From Clusia tigrina (taxonomy: Eukaryota; Arthropoda; Insecta; Diptera; Clusiidae): 64,000 bases of DNA. The DNA lies in assembly GCA_920105625.2 (NCBI GenBank), contig OV050033.1, positions 89,778,280 to 89,842,279 of the forward strand. The letters are read 5' to 3'. This document shows positions 50,091 through 63,075 of the stretch, one piece after another (position 1 is the stretch's first letter; every line of letters begins with the position of its first letter). The translations under genes and the position numbers were made by a program. Below the pieces are notes generated by a model. The model had not been told where the DNA came from. It did not search any database and saw nothing but the letters and a program-made list of their open reading frames with translations.

Positions 50091-51835
50091 ATAAAACTAG
50101 AAATGGCCCTAACTTCTATACGGTACGTCCTACACCTATCAAAGTTTGCAACATACAAATGCTTGTAACTTTTCACTGGAGCGTCATAAAACCTTGAAAT
50201 TTTGTAACAATAAAGTACTCGAGCCTCTTGTCAATTTAAGCTATCGCTCAAAGCTATGCGACCCTTCAGTCCCAAGACAAACATTGGTAAAACTTCAAAT
50301 GGCCCTAACTTCTATACGGTACGTCCTACACCTATCAAAGTTTGCAACATACAAATGCTTGTAACTTTTTACTGGAACACATCATAAAACCTTGAAATTT
50401 TGTAACAATAAAGTACTCGAGCCTCTGGTTAATTTAAGATATCGCTTAAAGCTATGCTACCCTTGAGTCCCAAATCAAACACTGATAAAACTTCAAATGG
50501 CCCTAACTTCTATACGGTACGTCCCACACCTATCAAAGTTTGCAACATACAAATGCTTGTAACTTTTTACTGGAGCGTCATAAAACCTTGAAATTTTGAA
50601 ACAATAAAGTACTCGAGCCTCTTGTCAATTTAAGCTATCGCTCAAAGCTATGCTACCCTTGAGTCCCAAATCAAACACTGATAAAACTTCAAATGGCCCT
50701 TACTTCTATACGGTACGTCCTACACCTCTCAAAGTTTGCAACATACAAATGCTTGTAACTTTTTACTGGAGCGTCATAAAACCTTGAAATTTTGTAACAA
50801 TAAAGTACTCGAGCCTCTTCTCAATTTAAGCTATCGCTTAAAGCTATGCTACCCTTGAGTCCCAAATCAAACACTGATAAAACTTCAAAAGGCCCTAACT
50901 TCTATACGGTATGTCCTACACCCATCAAAGTTTGCAACATACAAATGCTGGTAACTTTTTATTGTAGCGTCATAAAACCTTGAAATTTTGTATCAATAAA
51001 GTACTCGAGCCTCTTGTCAATTTAAGCTATTGCTAAAAGCTATGCTACCCGTGAGTTCCAAATCAAACACTGATAAAACTTTAAATGGCCCTAACTTCTA
51101 TACGGTACGTCCTACACCTATCAAAGTTTGCAATATACAAATGCTTGTAACTTTTTACTGGAGCGTCATAAAACCTTGAAATTTTGTAACAATAAAGTAC
51201 TCGAGCCTCTTGTCAATTTAAACTATCGCTCAAAGCTATGCTACCCTTGAGTCCCAAAACAAACACTGATAAAACTTCAAATGGCCCTAACTTCTATACG
51301 GTACGTCCTACACCTATCAATGTTTGCAACATACAAATGCTGGTAACTTTTTATTGTAGCGTCATAAAACCTTGAAATTTTGTATCAATAAAGTACTCGA
51401 GCCTCTTGTCAATTTAAGCTATCGCTCAAAGCTATGCTACATTTGAGTCCCAAAACAAACACTGATAAAACTTCAAATGGCCCTAACTTCTATACGGTTG
51501 GTCCTACACCTATCAAAGTTTACAACATACAAATGCTAGTAACTTTTTACTGGAGCGTCATAAAACCTTGAAAATTTGTAACAATAAAGTACTCGAGCCT
51601 CTTGTCAATTTAAGCTATCGCTCAAAGCTATACTACCCTTGAGTCCCAAATCAAACATAGATAAAACTTCAAATGGCCCTAACTTCTATACGGTACGTCC
51701 TACACCTATCAAAGTTTGCAACATACAAATGCTTGTAAAACCTTGAAATTATGTAACAATAAAGTACTCGAGCCTCTTGTCAATTTAAGCTATCGCTAAA
51801 AGCTATGCTACCCTTGCATCCCAAATCAAACACTG
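50091..51835. repeat. HOR block, 9 monomers (1745 bp)
   Basis: Counterpart of 47193-48935, 2 bp longer because of the insertion in 50287-50484. Private AAATTTAAGATATCGC and GAAAATTTGTAAC. Confidence 0.9.
50287..50484. repeat. 198-bp monomer with 2-bp insertion
   Basis: ACTGGAACACATC replaces ACTGGAGCATC. The register start reads GTAAAAC instead of ATAAAAC, a variant shared by the monomers after the A types at 36584, 43903 and 47193. Confidence 0.85.
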
Positions 51836-52598
51836 ATAAAACTAGAAATGGCCCTAACTTCTATACGGTACGTCCTACACCTATCAAAGTTTGCAACATA
51901 CAAATGCTTGTAACTTTTCACTGGAGCGTCATAAAACCTTGAAATTTTGTAACAATAAAGTACTCGAGCCTCTTGTCAATTTAAACTATCGCTCAAAGCT
52001 ATGCTACCCTTGAGTCCCAAAACAAACACTGATAAAACTTCAAATGGCCCTAACTTCTATACGGTACGTCCTACACCTATCAATGTTTGCAACATACAAA
52101 TGCTGGTAACTTTTTATTGTAGCGTCATAAAACCTTGAAATTTTGTATCAATAAAGTACTCGAGCCTCTTGTCAATTTAAGCTATCGCTCAAAGCTATGC
52201 TACATTTGAGTCCCAAAACAAACACTGATAAAACTTCAAATGGCCCTAACTTCTATACGGTTGGTCCTACACCTATCAAAGTTTACAACATACAAATGCT
52301 AGTAACTTTTTACTGGAGCGTCATAAAACCTTGAAATTTTGTAACAATAAAGTACCCGAGCCTCTTGTCAATTTAAGCTATCGCTCAAAGCTATACTACC
52401 CTTGAGTCCCAAATCAAACATAGATAAAACTTCAAATGGCCCTAACTTCTATACGGTACGTCCTACACCTATCAAAGTTTGCAACATACAAATGCTTGTA
52501 AAACCTTGAAATTATGTAACAATAAAGTACTCGAGCCTCTTGTCAATTTAAGCTATCGCTCAAAGCTATGCTACCCTTGCATCCCAAATCAAACACTG
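51836..52598. repeat. HOR block, 4 monomers (763 bp)
   Basis: A, TCAATGTTTGC/GCTGG, CGGTTGGTCC/GCTAGTAAC, then S. Similar in length to 38131-38893 but different in composition, so 763 bp recurs by block size, not by descent. Confidence 0.9.
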
Positions 52599-54500
52599 AT
52601 AAAACTAGAAATGGCCCTAACTTCTATACGGTACGTCCTACACCTATCAAAGTTTGCAACATACAAATGCTTGTAACTTTTCACTGGAGCGTCATAAAAC
52701 CTTGAAATTTTGTAACAATAAAGTACTCGAGCCTCTTGTCAATTTAAGCTATCGCTCAAAGCTATGCTACCCTTGAGTCCCAAATCAAACACTGATAAAA
52801 CTTCAAATGGCCCTAACTTCTATACGGTATGTCCTACACCTATCAAAGTTTGTAACATACAAATGCTTGTAACTTTTTACTGGAGCGTCATAAAACCTTG
52901 AAATTTTGTAACAATAAAGTCCTCGAGCCTCTTGTCAATTTTATTTATCGCTCAAAGCTATGCTACCCTTGAGTCCCAAATCAAACACTGATAAAACTTC
53001 AAAAGGCCCTAACTTCTATACGGTATGTCCTACACCCATCAAAGTTTGCAACATACAAATGCTTGTAACTCTTTACTGGAGCGTCATAAAACCTTGAAAT
53101 TTTGTAACAATAAAGTACTCGAGCCTCTTGTCAATTTAAGCTATCGCTCAAAGCTATGCTACCCTTGAGCCCCAAATTAAATACAGATACAACTTCAAAT
53201 GACCGTAACTTCTATACGGTACATCCTACACCTATCAAAGTTTGCAACATACAAATGCTTGTAACTTTTTACTGGAACGTCATAAAACCTTGAAATTTTG
53301 TAACAATAAAGTACTCGAGCCTCTTGTCAATTTAAGCTATCGCTAAAAGCTATGCTACCCGTGAGTTCCAAATCAAACACTGATAAAACTTTAAATGGCC
53401 CTAACTTCTATACGGTACGTCCTACACCTATCAAAGTTTGCAATATACAAATGCTTGTAACTTTTTACTGGAGCGTCATAAAACCTTGAAATTTTGTAAC
53501 AATAAAGTACTCGAGCCTCTTGTCAATTTAAACTATCGCTCAAAGCTATGCTACCCTTGAGTCCCAAAACAAACACTGATAAAACTTCAAATGGCCCTAA
53601 CTTCTATACGGTACTTCCTACACCTATCAAAGTTTGCAACATACAAATGCTTGTAAAACCTTGAAATTATGTAACAATAAAGTACTCGAGCCTCTTGTCA
53701 ATTTAAGCTATCGCTCAAAGCTATGCTACCCTTGAGTTCCAAACCAAACACTGATAAAACTAGAAATGGCCCTAACTTCTATACGGTACGTCCTACACCT
53801 ATCAAAGTTTGCAACATACAAATGCTTGTAACTTTTCACTGGAGCGTCATAAAACCTTGAAATTTTGTAACAATAAAGTACTCGAGCCTCTTGTCAATTT
53901 AAGCTATCGCTCAAAGCTATGCGACCCTTGAGTCCCAAGACAAACACTGATAAAACTTCAAATGGCCCTAACTTCTATACGGTACGTCCTACACCTATCA
54001 AAGTTTGCAACATACAAATGCTTGTAACTTTTTACTGGAGCATCAAAAAACCTTGAAATTTTGTAACAATAAAGTACTCGAGCCTCTGGTTAATTTAAGT
54101 TATCGCTTAAAGCTATGCTACCCTTGAGTCCCAAATCAAACACTGATAAAACTTCAAATGGCCCTAACTTCTATACGGTACGTCCCACACCTATCAAAGT
54201 TTGCAACATACAAATGCTTGTAACTTTTTACTGGAGCGTCATAAAACCTTGAAATTTTGAAACAATAAAGTACTCGAGCCTCTTGTCAATTTAAGCTATC
54301 GCTCAAAGCTATGCTACCCTTGAGTCCCAAATCAAACACTGATAAAACTTCAAATGGCCCTTACTTCTATACGGTACGTCCTACACCTCTCAAAGTTTGC
54401 AACATACAAATGCTTGTAACTTTTTACTGGAGCGTCATAAAACCTTGAAATTTTGTAACAATAAAGTACTCGAGCCTCTTCTCAATTTAAGCTATCGCTC
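51950..54500. repeat. Segmental duplication, offset 3663, copy 2
   Basis: Counterpart of about 48290-50840, sharing the S monomer with CCCTTGCATCCC and the CAAATTAAATACAGAT monomer. Ends are approximate. Confidence 0.8.
52599..53753. repeat. HOR block, 6 monomers (1155 bp)
   Basis: Counterpart of 48936-50090. Here the TTTAAATGG monomer has GCAATATACAAATG, and the last full monomer has GTACTTCC. Confidence 0.9.
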
Positions 54501-54908
54501 AAAGCTATGCTACCCTTGAGTCCCAAATCAAACACTGATAAAACTTCAAATGGCCCTTACTACTATACGGTACGTCCTACACCTATCAAAGTTTGCAACA
54601 TACAAATGCTTGTAACTTTTTAATGGAGCGTCATAAAACCTTCAAATTTTGAAACAATAAAGTACTCGAGCCTCTTGTCAATTTTAACTATCGCTCAAAG
54701 CTATGCTACCCTTGAGTCCCAAAACAAACACTGAAGAAACTTCAAATGGCCCTAACTTCTATACGGTACGTCCTACACCTATCAAAGTTTGCAACATACA
54801 AATGCTTGTAAAACCTTGAAATTATGTAACAATAAAGTACTCGAGCCTCTTGTCAATTTAAGCTATCGCTCAAAGCTATGCTACCCTTGAGTTCCAAATC
54901 AAACACTG
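53754..54908. repeat. HOR block, 6 monomers (1155 bp)
   Basis: Same length as the previous block but with region I-type members: A, CTGGTTAA, GTCCCACACC, CTTACTTC/ACCTCTC, TACTAC/TTAATGG with CCTTCAAATTTTG, then S. Equal length here again does not mean equal composition. Confidence 0.9.
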
Positions 54909-55888
54909 ATAAAACTAGAAATGGCCCTAACTTCTATACGGTACGTCCTACACCTATCAAAGTTTGCAACATACAAATGCTTGTAACTTTTCACTGGAGC
55001 GTCATAAAACCTTGAAATTTTGTAACAATAAAGTACTCGAGCCTCTTGTCAATTTAAGCTATCGCTCAAAGCTATGCGACCCTTGAGTCCCAAGACAAAC
55101 ACTGATAAAACTTCAAATGGCCCTAACTTCTATACCGTACGTCATACACCTATCAAAGTTTGCAACATACAAATGCTTGTAACTTTTTACTGGAGCATCA
55201 TAAAACCTTGAAATTTTGTAACAATAAAGTACTCGAGCCTCTGGTTAATTTAAGTTATCGCTTAAAGCTATGCTACCCTTGAGTCCCAAATCAAACACTG
55301 ATAAAACTTCAAATGGCCCTAACTTCTATACGGTACGTCCCACACCTATCAAAGTTTGCAACATACAAATGCTTGTAACTTTTTACTGGAGCGTCATAAA
55401 ACCTTGAGATTTTGAAACAATAAAGTACTCGAGCCTCTTGTCAATTTAAGCTATCGCTCAAAGGTATGCTACCCTTGAGTCCCAAATCAAACACTGATAA
55501 AAGTTCAAATGGCCCTTACTTCTATACGGTACGTCCTACACCTCTCAAAGTTTGCAACATACAAATGCTTGTAACTTTTTACTGGAGCGTCATAAAACCT
55601 TGAAATTTTGTAACAATAAAGTACTCGAGCCTCTTCTCAATTTAAGCTATCGCTCAAAGCTATGCTACCCTTGAGTCCCAAATCAAACACTGATAAAACT
55701 TCAAATGGCCCTTACTACTATACGGTACGTCCTACACCTATCAAAGTTTGCAACATACAAATGCTTGTAACTTTTTAATGGAGCGTCATAAAACCTTCAA
55801 ATTTTGAAACAATAAAGTACTCGAGCCTCTTGTCAATTTAAGCTATCGCTCAAAGCTATGCTACCCTTGAGTCCCAAATCAAACACTG

Positions 55889-56083
55889 ATAAAACTTCAA
55901 ATGGCCCTAACTTCTATACGGTACGTCCTACACCTATCAAAGTCTGCAACATACAAATGCTTGTAATTTTTACTGGAGCGTCATAAAACCTTGAAATTTT
56001 GAAACAATAAAGTACTCGAGCCTCTTGTCAATTTAAGCTATCGCTCAAAGGTATGCTACCCTTGAGTCCCAAATCAAACACTG
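55889..56083. repeat. 195-bp monomer with 1-bp deletion
   Basis: GCTTGTAATTTTTACTGG has lost the C of GTAACTTTTT. It is the first monomer of the 587-bp tandem duplication; the private AGTCTGCAAC is also seen. Confidence 0.9.
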
Positions 56084-56475
56084 ATAAAACTTCAAATGGC
56101 CCTAACTTCTATACGGTACGTCCTACACCTATCAAAGTTTGCAACATACAAATCTTTGTAACTTTTTACTGGAGCGTCATAAAACCTTGAAATTTTGTAA
56201 CAATAAAGTACTCGAGCCTCTTGTCAATTTAAGCTATCGCTCAAAGCTAAGCTACCCTCGAGTTCCAAGTCAAACACTGATAATACTTCAAATGGCCCTA
56301 ACTTCTATACGGTACGTCCTACACCTCTCAAAGCTTGCAACATACAAATGCTTGTAACTTTTTACTGGAGCGTCATAAAACCTTGAAATTTTGTAACAAT
56401 AAAGTACTCGAGCCTCTTCTCAATTTTTGCTATCGCTCAAAGCTATGCTACCCTTGAGTCCCAAATCAAACACTG
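55889..56475. repeat. Three-monomer tandem duplication, 587 bp, copy 1
   Basis: One 195-mer and two 196-mers repeated at 56476-57062. Shared markers are the 195-bp deletion, AAAGGTATG, AAATCTTTG, AAGCTAAGC and GATAATACTTC. The third monomer differs after ACCTCTCAAAGC, so the repeat is best over the first two. Confidence 0.85.
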
Positions 56476-56670
56476 ATAAAACTTCAAATGGCCCTAACTT
56501 CTATACGATACGTCCTACACCTATCAAAGTTTGCAACATACAAATGCTTGTAATTTTTACTGGAGCGTCATAAAACCTTGAAATTTTGAAAAAATAAAGT
56601 ACTCGAGCCTCTTGTCAATTTAAGCTATCGCTCAAAGGTATGCTACCCTTGAGTCCCAAATCAAACACTG
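56476..56670. repeat. 195-bp monomer with 1-bp deletion
   Basis: Copy of 55889-56083 at an offset of 587 bp, with private changes ACGATACGTCC and GAAAAAATAAAG. Confidence 0.9.
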
Positions 56671-57062
56671 ATAAAACTTCAAATGGCCCTAACTTCTATA
56701 CGGTACGTCCTACACCTATCAAAGTTTGCAACATACAAATCTTTGTAACTTTTTACTGGAGCGTCATAAAACCTTGAAATTTTGTAACAATAAAGTACTC
56801 GAGCCTCTTGTCAATTTAAGCTATCGCTCAAAGCTAAGCTACCCTCGAGTTCCAAGTCAAACACTGATAATACTTCAAATGGCCCTAACTTCTATACGGT
56901 ACGTCCTACACCTATCAATGTTTGCAACATACAAATGCTGGTAACTTTTTATTGTAGCGTCATAAAACCTTGAAATTTTGTATCAATAAAGTACTCGAGC
57001 CTCTTGTCAATTTAAGCTATCGCTCAAAGCTATGCTACATTTGAGTCCCAAAACAAACACTG
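56476..57062. repeat. Three-monomer tandem duplication, 587 bp, copy 2
   Basis: Repeats 55889-56475; here the third monomer is the TCAATGTTTGC/ATTGTAGCG type. Confidence 0.82.
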
Positions 57063-59730
57063 ATAAAACTTCAAATGGCCCTAACTTCTATACGGTTGGT
57101 CCTACACCTATCAAAGTTTACAACATACAAATGCTGGTAACTTTTTATTGTGGCGTCATAAAACCTTGAAATTTTGTAACAATAAAGTACTCGAGCCTCT
57201 TGTCAATTTAAGCTATCGCTCAAAGGTATGCTACCCTAGAGTCCCAAATCAAGTACTGATAAAACTTAAAATGGCCCTTACTTCTATACGGTGCGTCCTA
57301 CACCTATCAAAGTTTGCAACATACAAATTCTTGGTACTTTTTACAGGGGCGTCATAAAATCATGAAATTTTGTAACAATAAAGTACTCGAGCCTCTTGTC
57401 AATTTAAACTATCGCTCAAAGCTATGCTACATTTGAGTCCCAAAACAAACACTGATAAAACTTCAAATGGCCCTAACTTCTATACGGTTGGTCCTACACC
57501 TATCAAAGTTTACAACATACAAATGCTTCTAACTTTTTACTGGAGCGTCATAAAACCTTGAAATTTTGTAACAATATAGTACTCGAGCCTCTTGTCAATT
57601 TAAGCTATCGCTCAAAACTACACTACCCTTGAGTCCCAAATCAAACATAGATAAAACTTCAAATGGCCCTAACTTCTATACGGTACGTCCTACACCTATC
57701 AAAGTTTGCAACATACAAATGCTTGTAAATTTTTACTGGAGCATCATAAAACCTTGAAATTTTGTAACAATAAAGTACTCGAGCCTCTTGTCAATTTAAG
57801 CTATCGCTCAAAGCTATGCAACCCTTGAGTCCCAAATCAAACACTGATAAAACTTCAAATGGCCCTAACTTCTATACGGTATGTCCTACACCTATCAAAG
57901 TTTGTAACATACAAATGCTTGTAACTTTTTACTGGAGCGTCATAAAACCTTGAAATTTTGTAACAATAAAGTCCTCGAGCCTCTTGTCAATTTTATTTAT
58001 CGCTCAAAGCTATGCTACCCTTGAGTCCCAAATCAAACACTGATAAAACTTCAAAAGGCCCTAACTTCTATACGGTACGTCCTACACCCATCAAAGTTTG
58101 CAACATACAAATGCTTGTAACTCTTTACTGGAGCGTCATAAAACCTTGAAATTTTGTAACAATAAAGTACTCGAGCCTCTTGTCAATTTAAGCTATCGCT
58201 CAAAGCTATGCTACCCTTGAGCCCCAAATCAAATACAGATAAAACTTCAAATGGCCGTAACTTCTATACGGTACATCCTACACCTATCAAAGTTTGCAAC
58301 ATACAAATGCTTGTAACTTTTTACTGGAACGTCATAAAACCTTGAAATTTTGTAACAATAAAGTACTCGAGCCTCTTGTCAATTTAAGCTATCGCTAAAA
58401 GCTATGCTACCCGTGAGTTCCAAATCAAACACTGATAAAACTTTAAATGGCCCTATCTTCTATACGGTACGTCCTACACCTATCAAAGTTTGCAATATAC
58501 AAATGCTTGTAACTTTTTACTGGAGCGTCATAAAACCTTGAAATTTTGTAACAATAAAGTACTCGAGCCTCTTGTCAATTTAAACTATCGCTCAAAGCTA
58601 TGCTACCCTTGAGTCCCAAAACAAACACTGATAAAACTTCAAATGGCCCTAACTTCTATACGGTACGTCCTACACCTATCAAAGTTTGCAACATACAAAT
58701 GCTTGTAAAACCTTGAAATTATGTAACAATAAAGTACTCGAGCCTCTTGTCAATTTAAGCTATCGCTCAAAGCTATGCTACCCTTGAGTTCCAAATCAAA
58801 CACTGATAAAACTAGAAATGGCAATAACTTCTATACGGTACGTCCTACACCTATCAAAGTTTGCAACATACAAATGCTTGTAACTTTTCACTGGAGCGTC
58901 ATAAAACCTTGGAATTTTGTAACAATAAAGTACTCGAGCCTCTTGTCAATTTAAGCTATCGCTCAAAGCTATGCTACCCTTGAGTCCCAAATCAAACACT
59001 GATAAAACTTCAAAAGGCCCTAACTTCTATACGGTACGTCCTACACCCATCAAAGTTTGCAACATACAAATGCTTGTAACTCTTTACTGGAGCGTCATAA
59101 AACCTTGAAATTTTGTAACAATAAAGTACTCGAGCCTCTTGTCAATTTAAGCTATCGCTCAAAGCTATGCTACCCTTGAGCCCCAAATCAAATACAGATA
59201 AAACTTCAAATGGCCGTAACTTCTATACGGTACATCCTACACCTATCAAAGTTTGCAACATACAAATGCTTGTAACTTTTTACTGGAACGTCATAAAACC
59301 TTGAAATTTTGTAACAATAAAGTACTCGAGCCTCTTGTCAATTTAAGCTATCGCTAAAAGCTATGCTACCCGTGAGTTCCAAATCAAACACTGATAAAAC
59401 TTTAAATGGCCCTAACTTCTATATGGTATGTCCTACACCTATCAAAGTTTGCAATATACAAATGCTTGTAACTTTTTACTGGAGCGTCATAAAACCTTGA
59501 AATTTTGTAACAATAAAGTACTCGAGCCTCTTGTCAATTTAAACTATCGCTCAAAGCTATGCTACCCTTGAGTCCCAAAACAAACACTGATAAAACTTCA
59601 AATGGCCCTAACTTCTATACGGTACGTCCTACACCTATCAAAGTTTGCAACATACAAATGCTTGTAAAACCTTGAAATTATGTAATAATAAAGTACTCGA
59701 GCCTCTTGTCAATTTAAGCTATCGCTAAAA
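56671..59730. repeat. Segmental duplication, offset 4270, visible part of copy 1
   Basis: Colinear with 60941-64000. Shared markers: GTGGCGTC (57151/61421), ATGGCAATAAC (58819/63089), TATATGGTATGTCC and TGTAATAATAAAG. Copy 1 has extra private changes near 57330-57365 (TTGGTACTTT, ACAGGGGCG, AAATCATG). Confidence 0.9.
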
Positions 59731-59764
59731 GCTATGCTACCCTTGAGTTCCAAATCAAACACTG
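58806..59764. repeat. HOR block, 5 monomers (959 bp)
   Basis: A (with ATGGCAATAAC); CAAAAGGCCC; GGCCGTAAC/TACATCC; TTTAAATGG with TATATGGTATGTCC; S with TGTAATAATAAAG. The same block begins again at 63076. Confidence 0.9.
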
Positions 59765-62700
59765 ATAAAACTAGAAATGGCCCTAACTTCTATACGGTAC
59801 GTCCTACACCTATCAAAGTTTGCAACATACAAATGCTTGTAACTTTTCACTGGAGCGTCATAAAACCTTGAAATTTTGTAACAATAAAGTACTCGAGCCT
59901 CTTGTCAATTTAAGCTATCGCTCAAAGCTATGCGACCCTTGAGTCCCAAGACAAACACTGATAAAACTTCAAATGGCCCTAACTTCTATACGGTACGTCC
60001 TACAACTATCAAAGTTTGCAACATACAAATGCTTGTAACTTTTTATTGGAGCATCATAAAACCTTGAAATTTTGTAACAATAAAGTACTCGAGCCTCTAG
60101 TTAATTTAAGTTATCGCTTAAAGCTATGCTACCCTTGAGTCCCAAATCAAACACTGATAAAACTTCAAATGGCCCTAACTTCTATACGGTACGTCCCACA
60201 CCTATCAAAGTTTGCAACATACAAATGCTTGTAACTTTTTACTGGAGCGTCATAAAACCTTGAAATTTTGAAACAATAAAGTACTCGAGCCTCTTGTCAA
60301 TTTAAGCTATCGCTCAAAGCTATGCTACCCTTGAGTCCCAAATCAAACACTGATAAAACTTCAAATGGCCCTTACTTCTATAGGGTACGTCCTACACCTA
60401 TCAAAGTTTGCAACATACAAATGCTTGTAACTTTTTACTGGAGCGTCATAAAACCTTGAAATTTTGTAACAATAAAGCACTCGAGCCTCTTGTCAATTTA
60501 AGCTATCGCTCAAAGCTATGCTACCCTTGAGTCCCAAATCAAACAATGATAAAACTTCAAATGGCCCTTACTACTATACGGTACGTCCTACACCTATCAA
60601 AGTTTGTAACATACAAATGCTTGTAACTTTTTAATGGAGCGTCATAAAACCTTGAAATTTTGAAACAATAAAGTACTCGAGCCTCTTGTCAATTTAAGCT
60701 ATCGCTCAAAGCTATGCTACCCTTGAGACCCAAATCAAACACTGATAAAACTTCAAATGGACCTAACTTCTATACGGTACGTCCTACACCTATCAAAGTT
60801 TGCAACATACAAATGCTTGTAACTTTTTACTGGAGCGTCATAAAACCTTGAAATTTTCAAACAATAAAGTACTCGAGCCTCTTGTCAATTTAAGCTATCG
60901 CTCAAAGGTATGCTACCCTTGAGTCCCAAATCAAACACTGATAAAACTTCAAATGGCCCTAACTTCTATACGGTACGTCCTACACCTATCAAAGTTTGCA
61001 ACATACAAATTTTTGTAACTTTTTACTGGAGCGTCATAAAACCTTGAAATTTTGTAACAATAAAGTACTCGAGCCTCTTGTCAATTTAAGCTATCGCTCA
61101 AAGCTAAGCTACCCTCGAGTTCCAAATCAAACACTGATAAAACTTCAAATGGCCCTAACTTCTATACGGTACGTCCTACACCTATCAATGTTTGCAACAT
61201 ACAAATGCTGGTAACTTTTTATTGTAGCGTCATAAAACCTTGAAATTTTGTATCAATAAAGTACTCGAGCCTCTTGTCAATTTAAGCTATCGCTCAAAGC
61301 TATGCTACATTTGAGTCCGAAAACAAACACTGATAAAACTTCAAATGGCCCTAACTTCTATACGGTTGGTCCTACACCTATCAAAGTTTACAACATACAA
61401 ATGCTGGTAACTTTTTATTGTGGCGTCATAAAACCTTGAAATTTTGTAACAATAAAGTACTCGAGCCTCTTGTCAATTTAAGCTATCGCTCAAAGGTATG
61501 CTACCCTAGAGTCCCAAATCAAGTACTGATAAAACTTAAAATGGCCCTTACTTCTATACGGTACGTCCTACACCTATCAAAGTTTGCAACATACAAATTC
61601 TTGTAACTTTTTACTGGGGCGTCATAAAACCTTGAAATTTTGTAACAATAAAGTACTCGAGCCTCTTGTCAATTTAAACTATCGCTCAAAGCTATGCTAC
61701 ATTTGAGTCCCAAAACAAACACTGATAAAACTTCAAATGGCCCTAACTTCTATACGGTTGGTCCAACACCTATCAAAGTTTACAACATACAAATGCTTGT
61801 AACTTTTTACTGGAGCGTCATAAAACCTTGAAATTTTGTAACAATAAATTACTCGAGCCTCTTGTCAATTTAAGCTATCGCTCAAAGCTATACTACCCTT
61901 GAGTCCCAAATCAAACATTGATAAAACTTCAAATGGCCCTAACTTCTATACGGTACGTCCTACACCTATCAAAGTTTGCAACATATAAATGCTTGTAAAT
62001 TTTTACTGGAGCATCATAAAACCTTGAAATTTTGTAACAATAAAGTACTCGAGCCTCTTGTCAATTTAAGCTATCGCTCAAAGCTATGCTACCCTTGAGT
62101 CCCAAATCAAACACTGATAAAACTTCAAATGGCCCTAACTTCTATACGGTATGTCCTACAGCTATCAAAGTTTGTAACATACAAATGCTTGTAACTTTTT
62201 ACTGGAGCGTCATAAAACCTTGAAATTTTGTAACAATAAAGTCCTCGAGCCTCTTGTCAATTTTATTTATCGCTCAAAGCTATGCTACCCTTGAGTCCCA
62301 AATCAAACACTGATAAAACTTCAAAAGGCCCTAACTTCTATACGGTACGTCCTACACCCATCAAAGTTTGCAACATACAAATGCTTGTAACTCTTTACTG
62401 GAGCGTCATAAAACCTTGAAATTTTGTAACAATAAAGTACTCGAGCCTCTTGTCAATTTAAGCTATCGCTCAAAGCTATGCTACCCTTGAGCACCAAATC
62501 AAATACAGATAAAACTTCAAATGGCCGTAACTTCTATACGGTACATCCTACACCTATCAAAGTTTGCAACATACAAATGCTTGTAACTTTTTACTGGAAC
62601 GTCATAAAACCTTGAAATTTTGTAACAATAAAGTACTCGAGCCTCTTGTCAATTTAAGCTATCGCTAAAAGCTATGCTACCCGTGAGTTCCAAATCAAAC

Positions 62701-63075
62701 ACTGATAAAACTTTAAATGGCCCTATCTTCTATACGGTACGTCCTACACCTATCAAAGTTTGCAATATACAAATGCTTGTAACTTTTTACTGGAGCGTCA
62801 TAAAACCTTGAAATTTTGTAACAATAAAGTACTCGAGCCTCTTGTCAATTTAAACTATCGCTCAAAGCTATGCTACCCTTGAGTCCCAAAACAAACACTG
62901 ATAAAACTTCAAATGGCCCTAACTTCTATACGGTACGTCCTACACCTATCAAAGTTTGCAACATACAAATGCTTGTAAAACCTTGAAATTATGTAACAAT
63001 AAAGTACTCGAGCCTCTTGTCAATTTAAGCTATCGCTCAAAGCTATGCTACCCTTGAGTTCCAAATCAAACACTG
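59765..63075. repeat. HOR block, 17 monomers (3311 bp)
   Basis: Starts with region I-type members (A, CTAGTTAA, GTCCCACACC, CTTACTTC, TACTAC/TTAATGG), then from 60941 follows the 4270-bp duplicate through to S at 62901. Confidence 0.9.

Larger units (their letters stand above)
48290..50840. repeat. Segmental duplication, offset 3663, copy 1
   Basis: Colinear with about 51950-54500 (A starts 48936/52599 and 50091/53754). After the 2-bp insertion at 50287 the offset becomes 3661. It ends where this copy turns to CAAAAGGCCC and the other to CCCTTACTAC. Ends are approximate. Confidence 0.8.
54909..58805. repeat. HOR block, 20 monomers (3897 bp)
   Basis: Starts like 53754-54908, then holds the 587-bp tandem duplication, the GTGGCGTC and CTAGAGTCCC types, and the CATAGAT to TTTAAATGG series, ending in S at 58631. 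Confidence 0.9.
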
